10,000 nucleotides of DNA, taken from positions 1 to 10,000 of the forward strand of contig NZ_JAIWOI010000092.1 of the NCBI RefSeq assembly GCF_020217005.1, in the 5' to 3' direction. The DNA is from Rheinheimera sp. Its GTDB lineage: Bacteria > Pseudomonadota > Gammaproteobacteria > Enterobacterales > Alteromonadaceae. Below the pieces are notes generated by a model. That model saw only the letters and a list, made by a program, of their open reading frames with translations, was not told where the DNA came from and made no database searches. The stretch's first letter is position 1. The number at the start of each line of letters is the position of its first letter. Of the stretch, positions 1 through 5,744 are shown one piece after another. A program made the position numbers and the translations under genes.

Positions 1-624
1 TTTGGCTAAATCTGCCAGAGGCCAGGCCGCTAATTCAGTCGCATGGCCAAGCAACCATTGTTCGATACGCTGGCCTTCCAGTTCAGGGTGGCATTGAAAC
101 GCCAGTACCTGTGAACCTATACAGTAAATTTGCTGGTAACTTTCACTCGATGCCAACAGCTCCGCACCAGCAGGCAAATCAAAGGTATCGCCATGCCAGT
201 GAAACATCGGGATATCTTGATCTGTTTTATCCACAGCAAAAAGACCTGTATCCAGCCCTTCTTGAGTAAAACGAATAGGCGACCAGCCAATTTCTTTGCC
301 ATAAGCGCCCGGATAGACAGCAGCACCAGCAGCTGCGGCTATCAGCTGCGACCCGAGACAAACCCCTAACAAGGGTCGTTGTTCTGCCAAACGTTGTTTA
401 GCTATCAAAAGCTCAGTCTGTAAAAACGGATACAAAGCCGTGTCGTAGACCCCAACAGGACCACCTAAAATCACAGTTAAATCGGCCTGATAAGCCGCAG
501 TTAAATCATCTATAGCCGCATCCAGATACTGCAGCTGATAACCGGCGGCCGTTAATGGCCCGGCAAAACTACCGAGATCTTCAAACTGCAAATGCCGGAT
601 CACCACACAACTTTTCGTTTTCAT
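1..624 (-). CDS. Class I glutamine amidotransferase (GMP-synthase-like), 3' end cut by window
   Basis: The frame is open from an ATG at 624 to the window edge, giving 208 visible residues and no stop, so the C-terminus is missing. The fold is a class I (triad) glutamine amidotransferase. I see the oxyanion strand ILGGPVGVY (52-60), the nucleophile elbow GVCLGSQ with Cys89, and the catalytic HPE with His179 and Glu181. The segment FHWHGDTFDLP (141-151) is typical of stand-alone GMP-synthase-like amidotransferases. Such enzymes hydrolyse glutamine or gamma-glutamyl compounds in the cytoplasm; the substrate here cannot be read from sequence. A good AGGAG ribosome site lies about 7 bases before the ATG. 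The gene starts 23 bases after the marR stop on the same strand, so the two probably share a transcript and the MarR protein probably controls this enzyme. The triad residues are intact, so it should be active. Confidence 0.9.
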   Translation of the reverse strand, partial: MKTKSCVVIRHLQFEDLGSFAGPLTAAGYQLQYLDAAIDDLTAAYQADLTVILGGPVGVYDTALYPFLQTELLIAKQRLAEQRPLLGVCLGSQLIAAAAGAAVYPGAYGKEIGWSPIRFTQEGLDTGLFAVDKTDQDIPMFHWHGDTFDLPAGAELLASSESYQQIYCIGSQVLAFQCHPELEGQRIEQWLLGHATELAAWPLADLAK

Positions 625-647
625 CTATTGTCTCCTCTTTTTCTCCT

Positions 648-1208
648 TTATGCCGCGTCCTGATGTTCACGACAAATCAGCTCTGTGCTTGCGACAGGCA
701 AAGGCTGCTGAGTTAAACCACAAAAGGGCAAACCGTCCTGTTGTTGATGGAAACGACAGCTTTTGCATTGACCAAAACTTTTGCGCTGCTGTTGCTGCTG
801 CACCTGGCTCAACAACTGATGCAAAGCACCGGTCAGTTGTTGCTCCAACTCAGGCCCCAACTGCTGCACTGCTTGTTGCAGCACCTGCACAGCCACCAAC
901 TGCTGTACTACAGCTAAACCTGCTGCTGTTGGTTTTAAATGCACTATGCGTTTGTCCTGCAGATCCGGCTCTTTGTAGATCCACTGCCGCTCTTCCAGCG
1001 CTTTTAACGACTGGGACACTGTGCCTTTGGTCAGACCCAGATAGTCGGTCACGCCCATCACAGTGTCTGAATAATGATTACAAATACTCAGATAACGCAA
1101 AGCGCTAAGCTGCACTGCCGGCACCACAGAAAGTTCGGCATCGTCCCGCTGCCAGCTACGCAACAAACTGTTGATGCGTTCAACATAATCAAAAAAGCTT
1201 AAAGCCAT
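648..1208 (-). CDS. MarR-family transcriptional regulator with C-terminal cysteine cluster
   Basis: This 186-residue protein has the MarR winged-helix layout: a helical dimerisation start, a helix-turn-helix around 48-73 (TDYLGLTKGTVSQSLKALEE), and a wing with the family's D-x-R at 85-87 (DKRIVHLKPT). The core ends near residue 135, then a glutamine run (137-141) leads to an added tail, about 146-183, with Cys148, Cys151, Cys163, Cys179 and His182 (C-x2-C-x11-C-x15-C-x2-H). Ordinary MarR proteins are about 140-150 residues and lack this tail; it could bind a metal or Fe-S cluster or act as a thiol switch (inference). An AGGTG ribosome site precedes the ATG by about 9 bases. It is transcribed divergently from the DUF2024/rof operon and heads an operon with the amidotransferase. 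Palindromes between the divergent genes suggest it represses both directions, itself included. The ligand is unknown. Confidence 0.93.
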   Translation of the reverse strand: MALSFFDYVERINSLLRSWQRDDAELSVVPAVQLSALRYLSICNHYSDTVMGVTDYLGLTKGTVSQSLKALEERQWIYKEPDLQDKRIVHLKPTAAGLAVVQQLVAVQVLQQAVQQLGPELEQQLTGALHQLLSQVQQQQQRKSFGQCKSCRFHQQQDGLPFCGLTQQPLPVASTELICREHQDAA

Positions 1209-1253
1209 AGTTTTTACACCTGCACTTGCATCTGGATTTAGAACTGCATTTTA

Positions 1254-1290
1254 TTGTCACAGTATAGCTTGACATTGTATCGAAGCGAAA
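1254..1290 (-). promoter_or_regulatory. Possible marR promoter
   Basis: On the minus strand a TATACT -10 box lies at 1266-1261, with a poor -35 (TTTCGC, 1290-1285) at an 18-base spacing; transcription would start near 1254. The left operator (1277-1291) would cover the -35 region, which fits autorepression. The weak -35 keeps this uncertain. Confidence 0.4.
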
Positions 1291-1297
1291 CTATTAT
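1269..1297 (+). promoter_or_regulatory. Promoter of the DUF2024-rof operon
   Basis: A perfect TTGACA -35 (1269-1274), a 17-base spacer and a TATTAT -10 (1292-1297) form a strong sigma-70 promoter, with a start expected near 1304. The spacer is almost entirely occupied by a 15-bp operator-like palindrome, so a bound repressor would block polymerase directly. Confidence 0.8.
1277..1291 (+). promoter_or_regulatory. Operator site 1 (GTATCGAAGCGAAAC)
   Basis: This is an imperfect copy of the 15-bp palindrome seen perfectly at 1307-1321. It sits exactly between the -35 and -10 boxes of the DUF2024-rof promoter. Its centre is 30 bases from that of site 2, about three helical turns, so both could be bound on the same DNA face. 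The likely ligand is the adjacent MarR protein (inference). Confidence 0.7.
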
Positions 1298-1306
1298 TTT
1301 CACAAC

Positions 1307-1321
1307 GTATCGAATCGATAC
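1307..1321 (+). promoter_or_regulatory. Operator site 2 (GTATCGAATCGATAC)
   Basis: This is a perfect 7-1-7 palindrome just downstream of the predicted transcription start of the DUF2024-rof operon. It is the best copy of a motif found four times in two promoters in this window, and a dimeric winged-helix regulator such as the neighbouring MarR protein is the natural candidate to bind it. Confidence 0.75.
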
Positions 1322-1350
1322 TTAATTTAAGGTTGAGTGAGGAGCTTTTT

Positions 1351-1605
1351 ATGAACGTTCAGGTTTTTGACACCCATGTAAAAACGACCAATGGCCACTA
1401 CCTGCATTTTGATGTATTGGTAACGCCAGAGCATGCAGGGAAGGCTAAACTCTATGCGCAGCAGTTTTTACAACAACAAGGCTACGCTAATGAAGACGTG
1501 CAGCAGCAAAGCTGTGATTTTTGTCATAACGAAATAGCCACCCCAGCTGTTATTGAAGCTATTCATACGCAGGGGTATTACATTCTGAAATTACAGGGCT
1601 GCTAA
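1351..1605 (+). CDS. DUF2024 family protein
   Basis: This is an 84-residue cytoplasmic protein recognisable as DUF2024: the N-terminus VFDTHVKTTNGHYLHFDVLV, a central SCDFCHNEIA and a C-terminal end GYYILKLQGC match the usual layout of that small family. Cys55, Cys58 and His59, together with the terminal Cys84, are candidate metal or redox residues. The biochemical function of DUF2024 is not known to me. I chose the ATG at 1351 because an AGGAG site (1340-1344) lies 6 bases before it and the family start MxVxVFDTH aligns there; a TTG at 1333 in the same frame would add six residues but would swallow the ribosome site. It is first in an operon with the rof-like gene 42 bases downstream, behind a promoter with two operator palindromes. 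Confidence 0.88.
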   Translation: MNVQVFDTHVKTTNGHYLHFDVLVTPEHAGKAKLYAQQFLQQQGYANEDVQQQSCDFCHNEIATPAVIEAIHTQGYYILKLQGC

Positions 1606-1647
1606 GCGGCTCTGTGTTCATTAACCCAAGAACAAAGGAGCAGCCTG

Positions 1648-1923
1648 ATGAGTCCGGCCATTCTTGCTTGCGATTTACATGATCATGTCGAAATTATCTG
1701 TATGAGACGATACCCGGTCCTGATCCATCAGCTGGATGGCAGCACTATTCAGGGGATTGCCCGTGACACCCGAAGTACAGCACAGCAAGAATTTCTGCTG
1801 CTGGATAAGGACGGTCAAAAAGTGGAAATTCCACTGCTGCAGATTGAACGTATTGAGGTATTGGATGCCAATGCACCCCAACAGCAAATTTGGTTACAGC
1901 AAGGCGGAAGCTGCGCTATTTAA
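1648..1923 (+). CDS. rof: Rof (YaeO)-like Rho-binding antiterminator
   Basis: This 91-residue protein resembles E. coli Rof/YaeO, which binds the primary RNA site of Rho and inhibits Rho-dependent termination. The N-terminal block LACDLHDHVEIICMRRYPV (6-24) parallels Rof's CDDYDNLELAC region, followed by small beta strands (VLIHQLDGS, IQGIARDTR, FLLLD, KVEIPLLQIERIEVL) consistent with the Sm-like beta barrel. The C-terminal tail (74-91) is Gln-rich and ends with a Cys. A clear AAGGAG site (1635-1640) lies 7 bases before the ATG. It is the second gene of the operon with DUF2024 and is followed by a strong intrinsic terminator. Its control by a stress-type MarR promoter suggests conditional relief of Rho termination, which is inference. 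The family call is good; Rho binding is not shown. Confidence 0.82.
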   Translation: MSPAILACDLHDHVEIICMRRYPVLIHQLDGSTIQGIARDTRSTAQQEFLLLDKDGQKVEIPLLQIERIEVLDANAPQQQIWLQQGGSCAI

Positions 1924-1940
1924 GCCTTTCCCCCCTTTAA

Positions 1941-1975
1941 AAAAGAAGCCACCGACCAGGTGGCTTTTTTGTTTT
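1941..1975 (+). terminator. Intrinsic terminator after rof
   Basis: An 8-bp perfect stem, AAGCCACC (1946-1953) with GGTGGCTT (1959-1966), has a 5-base loop and runs into a T tract (1965-1970, then GTTTT). It closes the DUF2024-rof operon and separates it from the downstream thioredoxin-like operon. Confidence 0.9.
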
Positions 1976-2061
1976 CTGGCATTTAGTTGCACAGAACAAA
2001 AAATAAAACGATAAAAATCAAAATCTTAATAATTAATCCACAGTTTTATTAAAACATAGCC

Positions 2062-2090
2062 TTGACACAGTTTCGATTCAAAACAATAAT
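2062..2090 (+). promoter_or_regulatory. Promoter of the thioredoxin-like/secreted protein operon
   Basis: A perfect TTGACA (2062-2067), a 17-base spacer and AATAAT (2085-2090) give the same design as the promoter at 1269. The start is expected near 2097, leaving a leader of about 80 bases. The intergenic region 1976-2178 otherwise holds only AT-rich sequence that I cannot interpret. Confidence 0.78.
2070..2084 (+). promoter_or_regulatory. Operator site 3 (GTTTCGATTCAAAAC)
   Basis: This is a degenerate version of the GTATCGAATCGATAC palindrome. It lies in the spacer between the -35 and -10 boxes exactly as site 1 does, ending directly before the -10 box. The repeated placement makes it credible despite the mismatches. 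Confidence 0.6.
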
Positions 2091-2092
2091 AC

Positions 2093-2107
2093 GTATCGAA
2101 TCGAAAC
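2093..2107 (+). promoter_or_regulatory. Operator site 4 (GTATCGAATCGAAAC)
   Basis: It differs by one base from the perfect palindrome at 1307-1321 and overlaps the predicted transcription start. It lies 23 bases (centre to centre) from site 3. It links the thioredoxin-like operon to the same regulator as the DUF2024-rof operon. Confidence 0.72.
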
Positions 2108-2178
2108 ATAATGTAAAGTACGGCGCAATGCAGTGCAGTACAGATTCTTAACCTGACTCTTTTAAAGGAAACAAAGCT

Positions 2179-2421
2179 ATGAACACTAAAACTATTGCTA
2201 CTTTTTACCATGCGGGTTGCCCTGTTTGCATTAGCGCAGAACAGACGTTGCTCAGCATGATTGACCCAAACAACTACCAAATCAACGTAGTGCATTTAGG
2301 CGAGCAGAGTGCAGAAGTTGCCACTGCCAAAGCTGCAGGCATCCAGTCAGTGCCAGCCTTAGTGATTGATGGCCAGGTATTACATATCAACTTTGGCGCT
2401 GCCATCACAGATTTAGCCTGA
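2179..2421 (+). CDS. Small thioredoxin/glutaredoxin-like protein (CPVC)
   Basis: This 80-residue protein has a compact thioredoxin fold: strand TIATFYHAGC, the redox motif Cys14-Pro-Val-Cys17, a helix rich in Ala/Glu, and the cis-proline loop QSVPALVIDG (Pro59) followed by the last strand. There is no signal peptide, so it should act in the cytoplasm as a thiol-disulfide reductant or possibly in metal or thiol transfer; the partner is unknown. Thioredoxins are about 105 residues and glutaredoxins about 85, so the size fits a minimal glutaredoxin-like form. An AAAGGA site (2164-2169) precedes the ATG by 9 bases. The stop TGA overlaps the ribosome site of the next gene, which argues for translation of both from one message. 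Expression is predicted to be controlled by the paired palindromes upstream. Confidence 0.87.
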   Translation: MNTKTIATFYHAGCPVCISAEQTLLSMIDPNNYQINVVHLGEQSAEVATAKAAGIQSVPALVIDGQVLHINFGAAITDLA

Positions 2422-2429
2422 GGTGAATG

Positions 2430-3170
2430 ATGAAAAAATTACTGTTAAGTTCTTTCATAGCTTTAGCTGCCAGTCAGGCAATAGCTCATGGCCCTGGTGG
2501 TATTCACTCAGAAAAATCAGCCACCAAAGCAGCTTTTGATTTAGTCCACACTCGCGTCTTTAAAGACGGTACCCATCTGGTATTTGAGCAGGTGGTTGCA
2601 GGCACTGCAGGTGCAGAAAAACCAGTCAGCAATGGCGGAAAATTCGCCACAGCAGAAGTATTGAGTTATGTCTGGCCAACCACACTGGATTCTTCAGTCA
2701 TAGGTTTTGATGGTAAAAAAGGCATAGTGGCGCTGGCGTTAACAGCCCACCCTGACTTTGATGACACCCCTTTGTATGACGAAAACAACGATGGCAATTT
2801 GGCCAACGATGGCGACGACTGGCATTCACATTGGGTGGTGTTAACCCCGGACGAAAGCTGTGGTCCTAAAGGTTTAAAAGTGCGGGATATCCCACAAGGT
2901 GAAACTCCACGAGTGCCAAAAACCTGGCCAGGCGCACCAATTTATATCGACTCTCCGGGTTATGATTTCAACCTGAAAAAAGATACTGTCACCATCCGGG
3001 TGCCGTTAAAGGAAGTGGGGTTCCCCACTGATTTTAGCTACGACGGTGTGACAGCAGCACTGAAAGTCAATGCCAACCTGCACAACCCGCTGCTCTGCGT
3101 AGTGAACGTGTACGATGTGGCTTCTGGCGATTTATCTTTACCTGCCAGCTGGCCGGAAAAAGCTAAATAA
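2430..3170 (+). CDS. Secreted periplasmic protein of unknown function
   Basis: I do not recognise the family. The start MKKLLLSSFIALAASQAIA is a clear Sec signal peptide with an AxA site, and cleavage there would leave a mature protein of about 227 residues beginning with His (HGPGG). Inside are an acidic calcium-loop-like stretch at about 116-130 (DENNDGNLANDGDD) followed by WHSHW, and two cysteines (near 144 and 223) able to form one disulfide. The sequence looks beta-rich. Two ATGs stand in tandem at 2427 and 2430; I prefer 2430 because the GAGGTG ribosome site (2420-2425) is too close to the first, and the two choices differ by one residue. The gene follows the thioredoxin-like gene with only 8 bases between, so it shares its promoter. 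A metal-related role is conceivable from the histidines and acidic loop but unproven. Confidence 0.85.
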   Translation: MKKLLLSSFIALAASQAIAHGPGGIHSEKSATKAAFDLVHTRVFKDGTHLVFEQVVAGTAGAEKPVSNGGKFATAEVLSYVWPTTLDSSVIGFDGKKGIVALALTAHPDFDDTPLYDENNDGNLANDGDDWHSHWVVLTPDESCGPKGLKVRDIPQGETPRVPKTWPGAPIYIDSPGYDFNLKKDTVTIRVPLKEVGFPTDFSYDGVTAALKVNANLHNPLLCVVNVYDVASGDLSLPASWPEKAK

Positions 3171-3193
3171 CTTAGCTCAGGCATTGATGTAAC

Positions 3194-3222
3194 CAGCAGA
3201 AACTACTGAAAAATTTCTGCTG
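3194..3222 (+). terminator. Hairpin after the secreted-protein gene, possible terminator
   Basis: A 9-bp perfect stem, CAGCAGAAA (3194-3202) with TTTCTGCTG (3214-3222), has an 11-base loop. No uninterrupted T tract follows (ACTACTTCCTTTACTTT), so it may be a weak terminator or a stabilising 3' end structure. Confidence 0.45.
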
Positions 3223-3307
3223 ACTACTTCCTTTACTTTCCCACTAAAGCCGCTTTTACTTAGGTTTCCATGCAGTAAAAAATGCTCTCCTTAAGGATGA
3301 AGACTTC

Positions 3308-4117
3308 ATGAGTTTTAAGCAGGTGCAAACACTATCTTTCTGCGCCACTGTACTGATTAGTCTAGCTACCTCTACCAAAGCTTTTGCCGCTATAAGCTGC
3401 CCGGAAAAAGGCTGGACTGCGGGTTTGTATGAGCATGGTGTGCTGTTTTTTGATGGTCGAAGTGGTATAGATCAAGACATCATTAACGAAGTTCGCAAAC
3501 GAACTGGCTGTAAAATATACTCCAGTCTGATGCCAAGAGCCCGGATCTGGCATGATTTGGAGCAAGGCGATTTAGATCTCAGTGTTTCAGGCATAAAAAC
3601 CACGGAGCGGCTTGGCTTTGCCTGGTTTATTCCTTATATGCGCATGAAAAATATGGTGTTATTGGCACCTGAAGTACCTTTGTCGGTAAAACGGCCAGAA
3701 GATTTTATACAACGCCCCTATTTAGTTTTTGGTGCTGTACGATCCTTCAAACATGGGGATATTAATGATCAGGTTTTGGAACGGTTGGCGCAGCACAACA
3801 GAGTACAGTACTACCCGGACAGCAGGACCTTGTTTAAAGCGCTAAAACAGCAGAGAGTTCATGGCATTTTTGCTCAGGCACCAGTGTATCGCCACCTGCT
3901 CCCGGAGCTACGACTTTCCTCTAAGCTGCGTATTCTGGATTGGGCCTCTGAGGAAGCAGGTGTTGAGCATGGGTTAGTATTGGCAAAAGCAAACTTTAAT
4001 GAACAGCAAGCCCAAGAGTGGTACCAACTTATACTAGAGATTAAACAGGATGGGACTTTGCTAAATATTTTTTCAACCTACTTACCCAAAGAAGAAGCAC
4101 TGGCTTTAATGCCATGA
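3308..4117 (+). CDS. Orphan periplasmic solute-binding protein (SBP_bac_3 type)
   Basis: The 269-residue product starts with a signal peptide (about 1-28, ending TKAFAA), followed by a type II periplasmic binding fold. Recognisable parts are GLYEHGVLFFDGRSGIDQDIINEV, the hinge region GDLDLSVSGIKTTERLGFAWFIPYM (87-111) typical of polar amino-acid binding-protein-like folds, and a C-terminal EIKQDGTLLNIFSTYLP (244-260). Cys31 and Cys68 could form a disulfide. No permease or ATPase gene is next to it, so it may work with a distant ABC transporter or as a sensing protein; many such orphans are found in aquatic gammaproteobacteria. An AAGGA site (3293-3297) lies 10 bases before the ATG. It converges with the diguanylate cyclase gene, with only 12 bases between stops and no clear terminator there. 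The ligand is unknown. Confidence 0.85.
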   Translation: MSFKQVQTLSFCATVLISLATSTKAFAAISCPEKGWTAGLYEHGVLFFDGRSGIDQDIINEVRKRTGCKIYSSLMPRARIWHDLEQGDLDLSVSGIKTTERLGFAWFIPYMRMKNMVLLAPEVPLSVKRPEDFIQRPYLVFGAVRSFKHGDINDQVLERLAQHNRVQYYPDSRTLFKALKQQRVHGIFAQAPVYRHLLPELRLSSKLRILDWASEEAGVEHGLVLAKANFNEQQAQEWYQLILEIKQDGTLLNIFSTYLPKEEALALMP

Positions 4118-4129
4118 AAAATGCGTTGG

Positions 4130-5743
4130 CTAAGAAGCGTCTGTGACAGCCTGCTTAAACACACAAGCTTTCTGCTGATACATACGCTGATCCGCCACTT
4201 TACTCAGTACCAAGTCGGTTTCACCATCTTCGGGGTAAACCGCCACTCCTATGCTGCAACTGATCTGAATCTCTAAACCATGAATATCAAAAGGTAAGGC
4301 AATGGCTTGTCGAATTTTTTCAGCCACCAAAGCCGCGTGATTCAGTTCATCCACTTGTGGTAAAAGAATAATAAATTCATCTCCGCCTATACGAGCCACA
4401 GTATCAGACGAGCGGATTGCATGCTGCAAACGCTCTGCCACCTGCTGTAATAACAAATCTCCCACCGCATGACCATGAGTGTCATTTACAGGTTTAAATT
4501 TGTTTAAATCCAACAACATCAAGGCCAAGGCTTTTTTATGCCGCACAGCGTACTGCAAGGCTTTTTGTAAGCGGTCTGCGAATAAAGTGCGGTTTGGTAA
4601 GCCTGTTAAGGTATCGTGCTGCGCCATATAGCGCATACGTTCTTCAATTTTACGTCTTTCTGTTAAATCCCGGCTTACGCCTAAAATGCCAACAAATGCA
4701 CCTGTCGCATCATACATACCTGAGATTTTTACTTCACTCCAGACCCGCCGGCCGTCTTTGCAGACTTGCTCCACTTCGCCAACGTAATCCGGATAGGCTT
4801 CGCCATCCTGCAAAGCTTTGGCTGCTTTTTTCATTTGCAGTTTTACCTGAGCATAGGAATCCGGCGTGACCAATTGCTGCATTTGTTGTTGCATCAGCTC
4901 TGTGACCGTAAAACCAGTCAGCTTTTCTGCGGAAGGGCTGATGTAAGTAAAATGCCCGCTCAGGTCCATAGTCCAAATCACATCTGTGGCGTGGTCAGCT
5001 AACAATCTGTGTCGCTCTTCGCTGCGTTTTAACGCATCTATCGCATTGCTGCGTTCGATAACAATTTCTGCTAAAGCTGCACTTTCGCTGATCAGCTGGA
5101 TGTCTTGCTCAGAAGGGGTTGTGACCTCTTTATGATAAATAGCAAAAGTTCCCAACACTTTGCCTTGCCGGTTTTTAATAGGCTCCGACCAGCAGGAACG
5201 AATTCCCGCCATCTCGACCAAAGCCTGGTAAGGCTGCCAATAAGGATGCACACGTACGTCTTCCACTATCACCCGTTCAGCAGTAAAAGCTGCGGTGCCA
5301 CAGGAACCTACGCCGTAGCCAGCAGTGATGCCATCAATAGCAGCATTGTATTGATCAGGTAAATGGGGTGCCGAAGCGACGTGTAAAGCGCCCTGCTCAT
5401 CCAACAAAAGTACGGTACAACTGGCAGAAGGATCCATCTGTTCCGCCCCTTCAACCAGAGCGTCCAACACTTGCTCTAAAGGAGCCTGATCTACAATCAT
5501 CGCCAATACTCTACTGCGGTTTTGTTGCATCAGCGCAGAACGCTGACCTGCAACCACTATGGCTTTGAGTTTACGGTTGATACGATATACAAAAATTAAA
5601 AAAGCAAGTGAGGCAGGAATAATGCAAAAGGCAGTTGCCCCCAGAAGCAGCCAGCTTACGTCAGTGTTTTGCCCGAACCATCCTTCAGCGAAAACCGGGG
5701 CAGTGGTCAACAATCCATGTACCAGCACATGCCATAACTTCAC
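4130..5743 (-). CDS. Membrane GAF-PAS-GGDEF diguanylate cyclase
   Basis: This 537-residue protein should make the second messenger c-di-GMP. The order is: an N-terminal hydrophobic start (1-19, signal-like), one membrane helix (about 31-53), a GAF domain (about 75-232, with GYGVGSCGTAAFTAERV), a PAS domain with PAC (about 242-365, EERHRLLADHATDVIW to GVSRDLTERR), and a GGDEF domain (about 370-530). The catalytic motif RIGGDEF (451-457) is intact, and an RSSD inhibitory site (444-447) stands five residues before it, so product feedback is likely. The metal-binding stretch reads LLDLNKFKPVND. No EAL domain follows. Translation starts at GTG (5743), because the ATG two bases upstream runs straight into a stop; AGGGG (5754-5750) is the ribosome site and lies inside the end of the deaminase gene. 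The signals sensed by GAF and PAS are unknown. Confidence 0.93.
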   Translation of the reverse strand: MKLWHVLVHGLLTTAPVFAEGWFGQNTDVSWLLLGATAFCIIPASLAFLIFVYRINRKLKAIVVAGQRSALMQQNRSRVLAMIVDQAPLEQVLDALVEGAEQMDPSASCTVLLLDEQGALHVASAPHLPDQYNAAIDGITAGYGVGSCGTAAFTAERVIVEDVRVHPYWQPYQALVEMAGIRSCWSEPIKNRQGKVLGTFAIYHKEVTTPSEQDIQLISESAALAEIVIERSNAIDALKRSEERHRLLADHATDVIWTMDLSGHFTYISPSAEKLTGFTVTELMQQQMQQLVTPDSYAQVKLQMKKAAKALQDGEAYPDYVGEVEQVCKDGRRVWSEVKISGMYDATGAFVGILGVSRDLTERRKIEERMRYMAQHDTLTGLPNRTLFADRLQKALQYAVRHKKALALMLLDLNKFKPVNDTHGHAVGDLLLQQVAERLQHAIRSSDTVARIGGDEFIILLPQVDELNHAALVAEKIRQAIALPFDIHGLEIQISCSIGVAVYPEDGETDLVLSKVADQRMYQQKACVFKQAVTDAS

Positions 5744-5744
5744 A

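Noticed and set aside
61..68. TTCGATAC, a half-match to the regulon operator, in the amidotransferase gene
   Set aside because: Only one half of the palindrome is present and it lies inside coding sequence, so chance is the simpler explanation.
776..800. CTG/CAG-rich tract at the end of the marR core, looking like a microsatellite
   Set aside because: It encodes the glutamine linker before the cysteine tail and the triplets are interrupted, so it is a codon effect and not a clear repeat expansion site.
650..1108. Long plus-strand open frame opposite the marR gene
   Set aside because: It is antisense to a clear MarR protein, has low-complexity Ala/Pro-rich content from CAG/CTG codons, and shows no family resemblance.
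4102..4140. Search for a terminator between the converging binding-protein and cyclase genes
   Set aside because: Only a 4-bp GCCA/TGGC pairing is visible, too weak to report as a terminator.
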